Source: Posidonia oceanica (Eukaryota; Streptophyta; Magnoliopsida; Alismatales; Posidoniaceae). From it: a DNA stretch of 64,000 nt. Shown here piece after piece: positions 51,028 through 62,962 of this stretch. The notes beneath the pieces were generated by a model, which was not told the DNA's origin, searched no databases, and saw nothing but the letters and a program-made list of their open reading frames with translations. A program made the translations under genes and the position numbers. The DNA is taken from positions 125,583,001 to 125,647,000 of the forward strand of contig JAZBRS010000029.1 of the NCBI GenBank assembly GCA_037176725.1, given 5' to 3'. Position 1 is the first letter of the stretch; every line of letters begins with the position of its first letter.

Positions 51028-53758
51028 GGCTTCTGATGAGGAGGCTGAGACGAGGAGGGACGAGGCCGGTCCTTCCACTGCGAAGGCGAGTTCCTCTCGT
51101 CCCCGCAAGCTCTGGGCGAGGTGGCCACGTGTGCCGTCTCCTGTCCCGCTTGAGGTTGGTGACAGGAGTGCTCCTGCTCCAGATGCGTCCCCTTCTCCTC
51201 CCAGGAGAGCCCGTACACTGGTAGAGCTCGCAGAGCTAGGACAGGTGAGGTTTATGTATCTTTCGACTTTTATTAAGTTACTTGGCTTGATTATTAAGTT
51301 ACTAATGTTTTTAATGTTTTCTTTTATGTTAGATGCCATTGTCGAGCCGGACGCGCTCTAGCTGGGCTGACTTGCACGAGATGTATCTCGACCTCCCAGA
51401 GTTCCAACGGGCGAGACTTGCAGGGATGGGCTTCGGCCACTTCTTGGAGATCATGCCTTTTGAGATTCACTTGGGACTGCTGGTTTCTTTCGCTGAGAGG
51501 TACAACAGGAGTTTCGGCAGCTTCATCTTTCGCGTAGGCGAGATGATGATTACCCTAGTGGACGTAGTGCGGCTGGTGGGTCTGAGGGTTGACGGAGAGC
51601 CTGTGATAGTGCCTTTGCAGCCTGACTATAGTGCCGAGCTCGAGGCCTGTTATGGTGCACGACCTCCCCCTTCTGGTCGCTTCCATACACGCGTCAACAT
51701 CAAGTGGCTGAAGGACCGACTAGACGACCTTCTTCTTGCTGACGAGGTGACCCCAGAGATAGCGGACCAACAGCTTCAGCTCTTTTTGTCCATCCTATTT
51801 CATAGGCTCTTTTTCGGCACGTCTTCTCAGATGTTACATGCCGGTTTTGCTCCTCTCCTTCTTCAGGTGGAGAGGATTGGTAGGTACTCTTGGGGCTCAG
51901 CCATGCTGATCTATTTGCTCTCCCGTCTGGAGTCTTTTGCTGCAGGCCAGACCCGCTCTCTTTCAGGCTGTCTGCCTCTTTTCCAGGTTTGTGCTTTATT
52001 TATTTGCTTGCCTTCTGTTTGTTTGACTGTTGCTGACTTGGGATTGTTGCTTTGTGTGACAGACCTGGATCTTTGAGCACTTCGTGTACCTCCGACCTGG
52101 AGTGCCAGGAGATGGTCCCATCGAGTTTCCCCGGGCTCGGCGATGGAGCGAGGTGCAGCTGGCTCTGGAGCGGATTCGTCTTGTGAGACATCTAGGCCGC
52201 TTCCTATTAGAGATCCTCCCAGAAGAGTGGGTGAGTTTCAGTGCTTAGGTCCCACTGGTTTCTGACTGATTTGTGCTTGCAGGTTGTCTGGAGACCCTAC
52301 CCTGAGGGTGAGCATGCTGATGAGGAGCCCGTGGTGCACGGTTCCCACTTGTTCTTTCGGGAGTGCTGGCTTTTTAGCCTCTTCCGGTGTCACTACATCC
52401 AGGTGGGCCGTGTTTTGCGACAGTTCAGCCTTCAGCAGGTTATTCCGGCACTGGATCCTGCAGACTGCTCTTGGGGATCCATTTCGGGAGGTCGGAGTGA
52501 TGCTCCTCAGCGGTTTGGAGAGCAGCTCGAGAACTGGCACTCGGGTGGCACAGAGCCCCTTTCTGGTGGTTCTGCAAAGACAGAGGCGGTGTGGAGGACC
52601 TGGTTTGATTCTGAGTTTAGTCGTCTGATCGTCTTCCACCGGGACGTCTTTTATGGTTGCTCCAACGTTCCGATGGGCACTAGTCCTAGTGAGAGTGTCG
52701 GGGACCTTCATCGTGAGTTGGCGATTGCCCGCAGCCATATTGAGGAGCTAGTAAGCAATCCCTCCCAGTGTTGTGTTATTTGACTGCCCTTTTACTTGTT
52801 CACTTGCTTATGCATCTCCCTTGTTTGTGCAGATGGATGCTTCAGAGGGGATGACTGAGGTGTGCAGGACTCAGCAGGAGGAGCACTCCTTGAGAGTGGC
52901 GGAGCTGGTGAGGGAGAGGGACGAGCTCCTGTCCCAGATGGACGAGCTTCAAGCATGAGTGAGTAGTGTTTCCCTTTGTTATTTGTTGGTACCTGTTTCT
53001 GCTTGTCTAATTGTCGTTTTTGCTTTGGTACAGGCTAAGGGTGCTTCGACGAGTGCAAAGCCTACCCCTACTGCCACCACAGGTCCAGCCACTTCCCACA
53101 CCAAGGGCGTGCTTGTTGAGGAGGTCCGGGCTCGCGATTCAGGGGTATTTCCGCACTTTCCCTGCTTTAAGTACTTGTAAATATCTATCCTCTAACTCGT
53201 ATGGCTTTATTGTGCAGATTCAGGCGATGATGGATTTGATCCACACACCTCCGGCCACTGGTCCTACTCAAAGCCAGCTGGACGATGCCTTGGGGTGTGC
53301 CGAGGAGTTACAGGGACGTCTTAGTCAGGTGGAGCAGGAGCATGACAACTGCATCCAGGAGTTAGAGGCTCGTGTGGCAGCATCTGAGAGGGAGACAGCC
53401 AAGGCACGTTTTGAGGCGGACTCCACAAGAAGTGTAACTCCTTTTCTACTTGAGCACATTTGACTACTGCTAGCCTTCTTGCTTAATTATTCTAACTTTG
53501 GGACTGCTATCTTCATTACTGCAGCTGAGCACTGGTCGTAGCCAGCGGATACAGGAGTTGGAGGCACAGTTGGCGGAGGCTCAGGCGACAGTTGCAGCGG
53601 TTGTTCCTGATGCTGACATTCCTGGTCCGGTTGCTGCGACTCCTGTGGGGTCAGGGCATTCTAGGGCTCTGATAGCTGAGCAGATTTCGAGGGCGCGCTC
53701 TTCTCCTCATCTTGAGATGGTTCGTTCTATATTGAGGGTGTCTCGAGAGAGGAGCTAG
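51028..53758 (+). pseudogene. EL-4 antisense plant mobile domain (PMD) gene, multi-exon
   Basis: Predicted exons: 51028-51244, 51333-51986, 52063-52230, 52283-52750, 52833-52958, 53034-53144, 53218 to about 53430, and 53525-53758. All joins checked are GT-AG and phase 0 except the last, whose donor is unclear. The PMD signature (aminotransferase-like plant mobile domain, PF10536 type) is clear: FIFRVGEMMITLVDVVRLVG, LRVDGEPV, FQ|TWIFEHF and VVWRPY. Exons 5-8 form heptad-rich coiled coils (ELVRERDELLSQMDELQ; IQELEAQLAEAQ). TGA at 52956 lies exactly at an exon end (likely CGA to TGA) and truncates the protein; the 5' end is unresolved. It is antisense to EL-4 pol. PMD proteins occur in TEs and in host MAIN/MAIL silencing factors; activity here is unknown. 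Confidence 0.8.
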
Positions 53759-55249
53759 AGCGGAGTGATGTCTTCTGTGGCGCGGCCCATGCCGAGGCCT
53801 CCAGGTGGCGGACGTGAGGGTAGCGGCAAGTCCGGTCATTGAGCTTGTACCTTTCTTTTTGTCAGAGTCTATACTTTTCTTTTAGCAGAGTCTGTACTTG
53901 TGAATATTTATATGAAAGGTTTTTTTTGTTTCGCTTTGCTTCCTGCACATGCTTACTTTTCTTGTTAGTAATCAATGAGCATACCTCCCTTGGCGAAAGA
54001 TTTGGCTAAGTTAACTAATTAATCAAAGAGAAAGCATGTCAAATGAAAAGATTTAGGCTAAGTTAATTAATCAACAAGGGGCATAATAGATGTTAATGCA
54101 TGTTTATTTTAAATGGGTGGGGGGAATTAATTTCTGGCCTCAGCTAAAGAGATGGAAATTAAAGCCCAGTAGATGCTGATTATGCTAGTAATGTCTTTGT
54201 TGAGAGAGCGCACCCAAGCCGTGGGACACGCTTGAGTAGGACGTTAACTCCGAATCCTGGTGAGTCGATGGTTGCATCATTGGCCAAATTAACTCCGGTT
54301 TTCCTACTTACTAAGTTTTCACTTGTATGTAGGTTGGATGTTTTGGTTTTTTTCTAAGTTTTGTAATTTTTTGGTGTTTTGGATTATATGATTTTTTTTT
54401 TGTTTTTTTTTTGTTTTTGGGTTATATGATTTTTTTGGATTTTTAGGTTATATGATTTTTTTGGTTTTTTGGGTCATATGATTTTTTTTTTGGTTTTTGG
54501 TTTTGTATGATTTTTTTGGATTTTTGGTTCTTCTAATGGGGAAAGACGAGTACCTATCTTAAGCATTAGCCTCGGGGTTTGTTTCAACCAGATGAGTGGG
54601 CCTTACATTTGTGGGCGTGTCCCTTGGGTCATGCCTGCACCCTTTTTTAAAAGATTTCGGTCCACACACCAGTCCTTACTTGGGTTGCTACTCCCTGGGC
54701 CTTTTCAGTCCTTGACCACCTAGGGTTGTTTACTCCTTGCCTGTTAGTGAGAATAGGATAGGGGAAGTTTCGGGATTTAGCGGACTCTCGGTTTTGGCTT
54801 AGGCCTTGATTCTTGCTTGCCTTTCTTTAGTCCTTAATGCGTCCTTCTATGGTTTATACTTTTAGATGCATAGACAGCTTTTGCCCTGCTCTTTTCCACT
54901 CTTTGGACAGCTCTTTGCTGACCTCTTTTAGTTGGACAGTTTCTTTTACTGTCTCTTTTCGTTGGTTCCTTACTTGGACAGCTTCTTTGCTGCCTTCTTT
55001 CCTCTCTGTTTGGTCGGTTTTTGCCACCATCTTTTCCTTGACGCTTTCTAAGTTACTTTGGCAAGCAGTTTGTACTCTAAGCCTCTGCTCCGAGCCTACT
55101 TTTTCGTTACCTTCCCGTGCAGTGTGTATGTGGAGACAGGACAAGGCATGGGTTCCCCAGGTGTTCCTTTTCCTATTGGCTTTGGGAGTCTCTCCCTTTT
55201 CTGGCTTGGTGTTAGGCCCTAGGTCTCTTTAGTGATATAGACATGCTGA
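53759..55249 (+). other. Non-coding region between PMD gene and EL-4 pol
   Basis: Probable 3' UTR of the PMD gene to about 53950, then low-complexity TATATGATTTTTTTGG-type repeats (54350-54535). Nothing else recognised. Confidence 0.6.
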
Positions 55250-58200
55250 TCAAGGGTGGTACCTTTTTAGGTGCATTGCATTCCAAGGGTCAGGAAGATC
55301 CGTTCCGTTATGGGACAGTCGATAAGCATTCCCTGGATATACAGCAACCACTATGTAGGGTCCTTCCCAATTTGGCTTTAACTTTCCCTTAGGGTGGGGC
55401 TTATTGTAGGGCAACACTTCTTTAAGCACTAGATTACCAATTTTAAACTTGCGTTCGATTACTTTCTTCTGGTAAGCCTTGGTTAACCTTTGTTGGTAGA
55501 CACGCGTATGCTCGGCGGCTACCAACTGTTTCTCATCAAGGAGTTCCAAATGAAGGAGTAAAGCTTGCCTCTTTTCTTCGGCAGACATTCTCCTATCAAT
55601 CTTAACTCTTAATGAGGGGATCAGGATCTCGTATGGGACCACTGCCTCCATACCAAAGGCTAAAGCATAGGGGGTTTGACCTGTTGCCGTCCTTATGGTG
55701 GTGCAGTATGCCCATAATGCATTAACAAGCTTATCTAACCAATCCGATCCCTTAGCGTCTTCTACCGTCTTTTTAATGATTTTGATTAAGGTTTTGTTAG
55801 TAGCTTCTGCTTGACCGTTCCCTTGCAGGTAATATGAGGAAGAGTGGTGTAGAGTGATACCGAATTTCCGGCACAACCACTTGAACTCTTCTGAGATGAA
55901 GATTGATCCGTTGTCTACTACTAAGGCTTTAGGCACCTCGAACCTTGCGATGATATTTCGTTGTACGAATCGGCACAGGGTTGTGGCCTTGATGTTTGCG
56001 AACGCCTCTCCTTTTGCCCATTTGGTGAAGTATTCTGTTGCCGTCAGGATGAAAGTGTTGCCCTTTCCCTGATGGATAGGTCCCACCACATCGAAGGCCC
56101 ACATGGAGAAAGGCCATGGTGTTGATAAAGCGTGAAGCGTTGAAGCCGGAGCATGGATCTTGTTGGCGTGCAGTTGGCAGCTCTTGCATCGCTTGACTTT
56201 ACTTGCGCAGTCGGCTTCCATGGTTGGCCAGTAGTACCCCCTTCTGATGATTATTTTAGCCATGAACTGGGAGTTGACGTGGCCTCTGCAGACGCCCTCA
56301 TGTGTTTCCTTGAGGATCTCGGTCGACTCAGATGTATCCACACATCGGAGTTCAATCCCTAGGGGCGTTCTCCGAAAGAGTGTGTTGGCTCTAATATAGT
56401 ATTTGGTAACCATCCTCCTCAGTGCTTCTCTGTCCTTGGGAGTCGCATAGGCCGGGAAGGTGCGGTCTTGTACATAGTTCAGTATGTCATAATACCACGG
56501 GTTGCCATCGTCGTTTACTTCTGTAGCTCCTTGATAACAGACCTCTGTGCATATTAAGCTTTCCTGATTTAGTTCCTCTTTGAATTCTTCAACGCATTCG
56601 GTGGCAGACCCCATTGTTGGGGTGCTGATTCTTTGCACCATGATGGATTGCTCATCTGTCCCTGAGCTGAAGGGAAGCGAGGATGCCAATGAGGCTAATG
56701 AATCAACTAGGATATTGTTGCTTCTAAGGGCGTGCACATATATAACCCGGTCAAATTTCTTCAGTAAGGCTTTAGCCAGGTTGCGGTATTCCTGCAGCTT
56801 TGGCGAGAGGGTTTTGTATTTGTTGAGGACTTATCGTATGACAAGCTGTGAGTCCCCAACCACTTTTAGCCTTCTTGCCCCTAGATCGAGAGCCATTCGG
56901 AGCCTTAGAATGAGTGCCTCATATTCTGCAATGTTGTTACTTGCCGAGAAGAGTAGTTGTGCTGCAGCGGGGAGAACGATACCCTCTAGAGTGAGGAGTG
57001 TTGCCCCTATTCCAGCGCCTTGTGAATTAAGCGCTCCATCAAAATGGAGAGTCCATTCTCTGATGAGTGGCACGACACTATTGATTGCTAGTATCTCCTC
57101 GTCTGGGAAATCTGTTGACACTGGCTGATACTCTGACACAGGTAGCCCGACGAGTTGGTCCGCGATGGCTTGCCCCTTGATTGCCTTTTGGGTGATGAAT
57201 CGTAGGTCAAACTCAGTAAGGAGCATTTGCCATCGTGCTAGCCTCCCAGACAATGCTGGTTTCTCGAACATGTACTTGATGGGGTCCATCTTGGCTAAGT
57301 AGCAGACTTTGTGTGCAAGAAAATAGTGTCTGAGCTTTTGTGAGGCCCATACTAAGGCTAAGCAGTGTCTCTCGATCTGGGAGTACTTCCTCTCATATTC
57401 GATGAACATTCTACTGTGGTAATAAACTACTTTCTCCTTCCTCCCAGTTTCATCGTGTTGTGCAAGGACAACACCCACCGAGTTATCAGTGACGGCCAAG
57501 TAGAGTAGCAATGGCCTCTCGGGGATTGGAGCAGTCAGTACTGGAGGGTTAAGGAGGTAGAGTTTCAACTCATCGAAGGCCTTCTGACAGGTGTGATCCC
57601 ACCTGAATTCTGCACCGCCTTTTAAGAGCTCATAGAATGGTCTACAGTTTTCCGCTTGCTGAGAGATGAATCTTCGGATGAACTGTAGCCTCCCTATGAG
57701 TCCTTTGAGTTCCTTGATGTTCCTTGGTGGTGGCATGGCTGTTATAGCTTTGGCTTTGGTGGGATCCACTTCTATGCCCCTTTTGCTCACTATGAAGCCA
57801 AGCAGCTTTCCGATAGTGACCCCGAAGACACACTTCTTGGGGTTAATTGTGAGATTGTACTGGTCTACTCTCCGGAGTACTCTTTCTAGTGCTTCAAAGT
57901 GTCCCTCTCTTGTTTTTGACTTTACTAACAGGTCATCCACATAACACTCCATGCAATCGTGTATCATGTCGTGAAAGATTGCCATCATAGCCCTTTGATA
58001 GGTTGCTCCGGCATTCTTTAATCCGAATGGCATGACTACATAGCAGTAGGTCCCCCATGGAGTAGTAAATGCGGTTTTCTCCTGGTCTTCTTCTGCAAGT
58101 TTAATCTGGTTGTAACCGGAGAAACCATCCATGAATGAAAGCATCTCATGGCCTATAGTGTTGTCTATGAGGATGTCTATGTGCGGAAGAGGGAAATCGT

Positions 58201-58792
58201 CTTTTGGGCATGCTCCATTGAGGTTTCTGTAGTCAATGCACACGCGCACTTTGCCATCCTTCTTCATCACTGGAACTATGTTGGCAATCCATTCTGGATA
58301 CACCACAACTCTGATGAACTTCGCCTTGTGTAGCTTGTCTATCTCCTCTTTGACTTTTAGAGCGAGGTCTGGACGTAAACGCTGAAGCTTTTGCTTCGCT
58401 GTCTTAACGCCTGGCTTGAGAGGGAGCCTGTGCTCCACCAGTAGTGAATCAAGCCCAGGCATTTCTCCATAGGAGAAGGCCAGTACCTTCATATACTTTT
58501 TGAGTAGTCTTTCCATTCTGGTCCATTCATCTGAGTTGAGGGCAGAGCTTATCCGTACTGGTCTTGGATCACATTCAGTGCCCAGATTGACTTCCTCTGT
58601 TTCTTCAGTGGCAGCCTTGGTCTGCTCATCGTATTTCTTCATCATTTCTTCGAAGATGGCAGGGTCTACCAATTCTTCATCTGGGTCCTCTTCTGTATCC
58701 ACCAGCTCGAAGACTTCATAGTTTCCAGTGTTTTTGCCAGTGATATTTGACACTTCTTCGACCAGGAAGATGACATGCGACGTGGCTAGCTC
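55250..58792 (-). pseudogene. EL-4 pol: RT, RNase H, integrase, one stop
   Basis: One reading frame of about 1,180 codons, open from 58792, with a single TAA at 56831 inside RNase H. RT: YPEWIANIVPVMKKDG, IDYRNLNGACPKDDFPLP, MPFGLKNAGATYQRAM, YVDD at about 57940. RNase H: LHFDGAL, NNIAEYEA, VGDSQLVI and (after the stop) NNILVDSL. Integrase: HEGVCRGH ... KRCKSCQ finger, WAFDVVGPI, VVDNGS, NGQAEATNK, and a C-terminal domain ending WNAMHLKRYHP with TGA at 55250. It differs clearly from EL-3 pol, and its end matches the EL-2 fragment at 10989-11135. The frame is +1 relative to EL-4 gag-pro. Otherwise intact, so decay is slight. Confidence 0.93.
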
Positions 58793-59258
58793 CTATGGCA
58801 ATGCTATGGTATAGTGACATACTTTTACAATTTGGGTGATCGGCTCCTTCCTGTCCCGACCTGCACACTTAGTAGAGTGATTAGATACTTTTTGCGAGGA
58901 CACAGTGGCAGTTAGGCTGTCCCTACCTTGCCCTCGTTTACCTTTCCCACTACTATCTAAATTAGGAAGTAAATTGCTGGAAAGTAAATCATGGGAAAAC
59001 AAAATGCAAGAATTAAATGCGGGAAAGAAATTATTCACAAGGGTAGGGGGTTTGCCCCTAGGTTTGCCTCTGCGGTGGAGGCGGTTCGCCATTTGGTGCT
59101 CAGTCTGTGGCCCCGGCCCCTTCTTGCTTAGAGGGGCAAGGCCGTAGGTTGCTAAGGAAGCGGGAGAGCTTGCAGATGTGGTCGGAGTCCTCTGTTTTGG
59201 TGTCTTCCGTAGAGGTTCCGGGGGAGTCACTTGCTTCGATGTCCGAAGGTTGGGGAGT
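58793..59258 (-). other. EL-4 gag-pro/pol junction with internal duplication
   Basis: No recognised domain. A segment of about 120 bp coding SDIEASDS...LRPCPSKQEG is present twice, once at the end of gag-pro (about 59262-59410) and again here (about 59115-59250); both copies run into a stop just after SKQEG. CAG|GTTAGA at about 59262 and CCATAG at about 58793 could be the ends of the protease-RT intron known in Ogre elements, but the phase does not close neatly. Confidence 0.5.
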
Positions 59259-59786
59259 CTAACCTGTGGCCTTGGTCCCTTCTTGCTTCGAGGGACAAGG
59301 TCGTAGATTGTTGAAAAGACAGGTGAGCTCACAGACAGGATCGGAGTCCTCTGCTTCAGTGCCTTCAGTGGGGGTTCCGGAGGAATCGCTTGCTTGGATA
59401 TCCAGAGATAAAGGAGCTTCTGGGGATGCAGGGAGAGCAGCAGGGACCACTTCCATGTAGGAGGTTGGTGCTTCTTCCTCGGGCTTCGTCGAAGCGTTGA
59501 GGATGGTTGGAACTTCTTCTGGGCAGGGAGAAGGAGTTAGTGCCGTCTCGGGGTCTGTAAGAGCGCCAAGGATGACGGGCTTAGGGGCCTTTGCAGCTGT
59601 TGTTGTTGCTGGGAAGTTGAAAACTGTATCTGACACTTGCTTGTCATGCACTTGTAGCCCGACTGACATAAAGTGGTTGGCAAGTGACCATGCTAGAGGT
59701 TTGCTTGGGTTTGGTTGCCCAAGGTACCCTAGCCCGGTACGACTGCGCTCCTCTGGTGTTTCAAGCGCTTCCCTCATTCCTTGTTC

Positions 59787-60479
59787 CTAGCGGCCAAGTC
59801 CTTTCCCCGGGGTGTATCCTATCTTGAGGAGGATCTCCCAAGGCCTTTTCATGTGGTCGAGGTAATTGTATTGATTTATATCAATACTCTTGGGAGTGAA
59901 GACCTTTTTGGCATTGTTTATGGCCTTGGCAGTTGAGTCCCTGATTAATGGTGCCGGTGTGGTAGTCGGGATTGTTACCAGGTGGGCTTCAGCTTCCACC
60001 GGCTCATCTCCCCGTATTTTGATGATTTTCCCTTGGTAAGGGAACTTCATGCATTGGTGGCGTGGGGAGGTGACTGCCTTGATCTCCTCGATCCATTGGC
60101 GCCCTAGTATGAGTCGATACGAGATTGGGGCATCGACTACTATGAGCTCTGTTTCCATTTGGAGGGGGCCAATGGTAACTTGGACAATTATCTTTCCCAA
60201 GGCTGCTTTTTTGTTGTTGTTGTACCCTGATATAGTTAAGGCTGCTAGGCATAATTGAGATTCAGTTAGCCTAACTAACTGCAGGGTTTCTAGGGAGCAT
60301 ACGTTTAAAGTTGCCCTAGTATCGACAAGCACACCAGAAAGTTTGTAACTGTTTATTACAATAGTAACATTTAAAGGTAAAGTCCTCCTTTCAGGAGGAG
60401 CTAATTCGGAGTCGGTGAAGATAACTGTGGGCTCCATGAACACGACAGTGGCGACGGTGGCCAGAGCTTCAGCAGGCAT
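59787..60479 (-). pseudogene. EL-4 protease domain 2 (DTR instead of DTG)
   Basis: Retropepsin fold by sequence: INSYKLSGVLVDTRATLNVC with the catalytic Asp at about 60323, ALGKIIVQVTIGP, YRLILGRQWI. The active-site Gly is replaced by Arg, which should abolish activity. Upstream context (QLRKTQAKISIYKLIRASE, 60600-60540) matches the segment before the single EL-3 protease (VKADISIWDLIHTSAE), so this is the ancestral protease position. Confidence 0.85.
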
Positions 60480-61004
60480 GTCCTCCGGTACCTAGGCTTT
60501 CTTCAATACCTCCATCAGGATGTCCCGGTGCTTCTCCGAGGCTCTGATCAGCTTGTAGATGGAGATCTTTGCTTGTGTTTTTCTGAGCTGCTCCAGGACG
60601 TCGAAGGTGCCTTCTACCCTCTGGGGTATGTGGAACTCCGGTTGAGGCGGGGAAGTGGCTGGTTCTACATTAGGCAGAGGCAGTGCGACTTGGTTGGAGA
60701 TCCACCCAGTTCTTGTGATGGGGGCCTGCTGAGCCTGGTTGTGTTCTCCCTTGGTGTGGCCGGACTTGAGCAGAGACAGAGGTTTCCTGAGAAGAGACTG
60801 CCCCTGGTTTATGGGCAGCTGAGATGAGTTCAACAATGTAGGCCTCTGGATCTGGGTATACCCTTGGGCTGCTTGATTATCGGTGAGCTGCTGGAATCCT
60901 TGGATACTTGGGACTTCATCGTCCTCGTCATCAATCCAGCTGCCTGTGCCATTTGGTGCTGAGTCTCCCATGTGGAATCCTACTAGATAAGGTCCCCAGA
61001 TCAT

Positions 61005-61391
61005 TTACAGGGTCGTTTCATGGTCCGCCTGGATGGTGATCATCTCACCTTGGAACTTGAATTTTAATAGCTGGTGCGTCGGGGATGCAACTGCACATAT
61101 TTCTGCCAACCAAGTTCTCCCAAGGATCAACGGTTCTGCTAGGTCACATTCTACCACCATGACCTTGGTAATGCTGGTGAGGGGGCCGATGGTAATTGCG
61201 AGCTGAACTGTCCCTATCACCTCTGTCTGGATATTATTAAAGCCCTTGCAGAAGATCTTCTCCCTGGTGATATCCTCTTCTTCGACATCCAGGTAGTCGA
61301 GTGTGTTCAGAGAGCACGCACTACAACTAGCCCCTGTGTCCACAAGTATGCGAGGGAGGAGGTAGCCATTGACCGCTACAATGATCACCGG
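61005..61391 (-). pseudogene. EL-4 protease domain 1 (DTG intact)
   Basis: Second retropepsin: NGYLLPRILVDTGASCSAC (Asp at about 61340), VIGTVQLAITIGP, EPLILGRTWL, then AVASPTHQLLKFKFQGEMI, which aligns with AVTSPRHQCMKFPYQGKII of domain 2. The similarity extends upstream (VFKDSELPTLEKRL here, IFTDSELAPPERRT there). The catalytic triplet is intact. It is bounded by TAG 61392 and TAA 61005. An extra protease ahead of the normal one is unusual for Ty3/gypsy. Confidence 0.85.
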
Positions 61392-61871
61392 CTAGAGCCG
61401 TTTCTCCAGAGTGGGTAGTTCTGAGTCCTTGAAGACTATATTTCTCCGCTCATACTCCTTGATAATTTTCCGGGCTATCTCGAAGGGATCTATCCCGGCA
61501 TTTTGTTCTTGGGATTGGCCTTCCCCTGGGAGGAAATTGAAGCACCTGAGGAGCTCGAGGTCATCCTCCTCACCTTCTTCGTCTTGTGTTGTCTCTATTG
61601 GGAATTCCCATTCTATGGATCCCTGTTCAGAGCACACCTCGACGTCATTGTTTTCCGCAATGGAGGAAGCCGGCTCTGGTTCTGATTCAATTAGGCACAT
61701 GGTGATAGTCTTGGCTTCAGGTGGGTTGTCTTCTGTCTCCAGGTGCACCACCGGGTGATTAGGCAGAGGGTTCCGGTGTATCTGCAACTTGTGCTGTCCC
61801 ATCCTAGCCTCTTTCAATCTGTCCTTGAGGGCTGACCACATTATTTCTCCCTTATCATTTAGATCGTATAT

Positions 61872-62108
61872 TCAATCTTTTAACACATAACATTCCTCAA
61901 GTGTGTGCCCGTTTTTCTGGTGGTAGGCACAGTACTTGGTCATGTTTGCGTTGGGAGCATTCGGTTTTGGCATTGGGAGTTGTAAGTCCCCACTTTCGAT
62001 TAGCATCCTGAAGATGTCTGGGATCGTCTCTAGAAGTGGTGGGTAGCTTTGTCTCCTTGGTCCTCTAAGTGCCTGTGGAGGAGGAACATTGTCATAGTCC
62101 CTCTGCAC
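61872..62108 (-). pseudogene. EL-4 gag zinc knuckle segment
   Basis: YCAYHQKNGHTLEEC, an atypical C-x2-H-x4-H-x4-C knuckle like that of EL-3 gag, followed by YVLKD and TGA at 61872. It would bind element RNA. Confidence 0.85.
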
Positions 62109-62402
62109 TTGCAGTGGTGCTTTGTACTGACCGCTGTTCTGCCCCTGTTGAGCATTTACCGGGGGGTTAAGGTGCTGGGGTTGGAACTGTTGGAATGGCT
62201 GCCTCTGTGGTTCTACTTGATATTGAGGCTGCTAGAAGGGCTGCCCTTTCCATCTCTTCTGATGCTGCATGGTTAGTTGTGCCATGTTGCTAGCGACACC
62301 TTCTATGGTATGTCCCGCAGTCTTCTTCCGGCTTTTTGCTTCGAGCTCTAGGAATGGTAGCTCTTCCCCTTTCCGCATCACCTTGGCAGCCCGCTCATAT
62401 AA

Positions 62403-62945
62403 CTATGGATAGGTGTGGAAGTCACCTACCAACAATCCAGCTCTGAGTGCTCCCGTGGTGTTTCTTGCGATTATTTCCACAACTTGGCCTTTAGGTATGT
62501 AGCATTCTGATCTAGTGGCCATGTCCCTCCACCGGCTAGCGAAGGTGACGAAGTCCTCATTTGACCTCATCCTCTCAGCTGTGAGGTCGCCCGCAGTGGG
62601 TTTGTGTGGCACCTGGTGACTGTATTGATTTAGGAATTTTTCCTCAATTATCCTAAAATCCTGGAGATCATAGGAAGTCAGGGTGTCAAACCACTTTAAG
62701 GCTTCTCCCTTAAGCGTCTTGAAGAAGAGGTATGCAATGAGCCCGGCATCATAACGGTATGACAGAGTATCCATAGTGAAGGTAGCTATGTGGTTCCTAG
62801 GATCCTTTGTACCGTTATAACTCCTCATTTTTGGCATTTTAAACCCTGGGGGAAGGGGAAGGGGAAAGTGAGGGAACTTGGAGATGTCATAGCCGATGGG
62901 CGTCTTGGAAGTGACCCCGGCCTCTGTTAATGCTTCGGCAATCAT
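62403..62945 (-). pseudogene. EL-4 gag capsid segment (Retrotrans_gag)
   Basis: GYDISKFPHFPLP, KMRSYNGTKDPRNHIATF, LKGEALKWFDTL, NEDFVTFASRWRDMA. Nearly the same layout as the EL-2 gag. Ends at TAG 62403, after which the frame remains readable. Confidence 0.9.
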
Positions 62946-62962
62946 CCTCTTAAGATCAGTCC

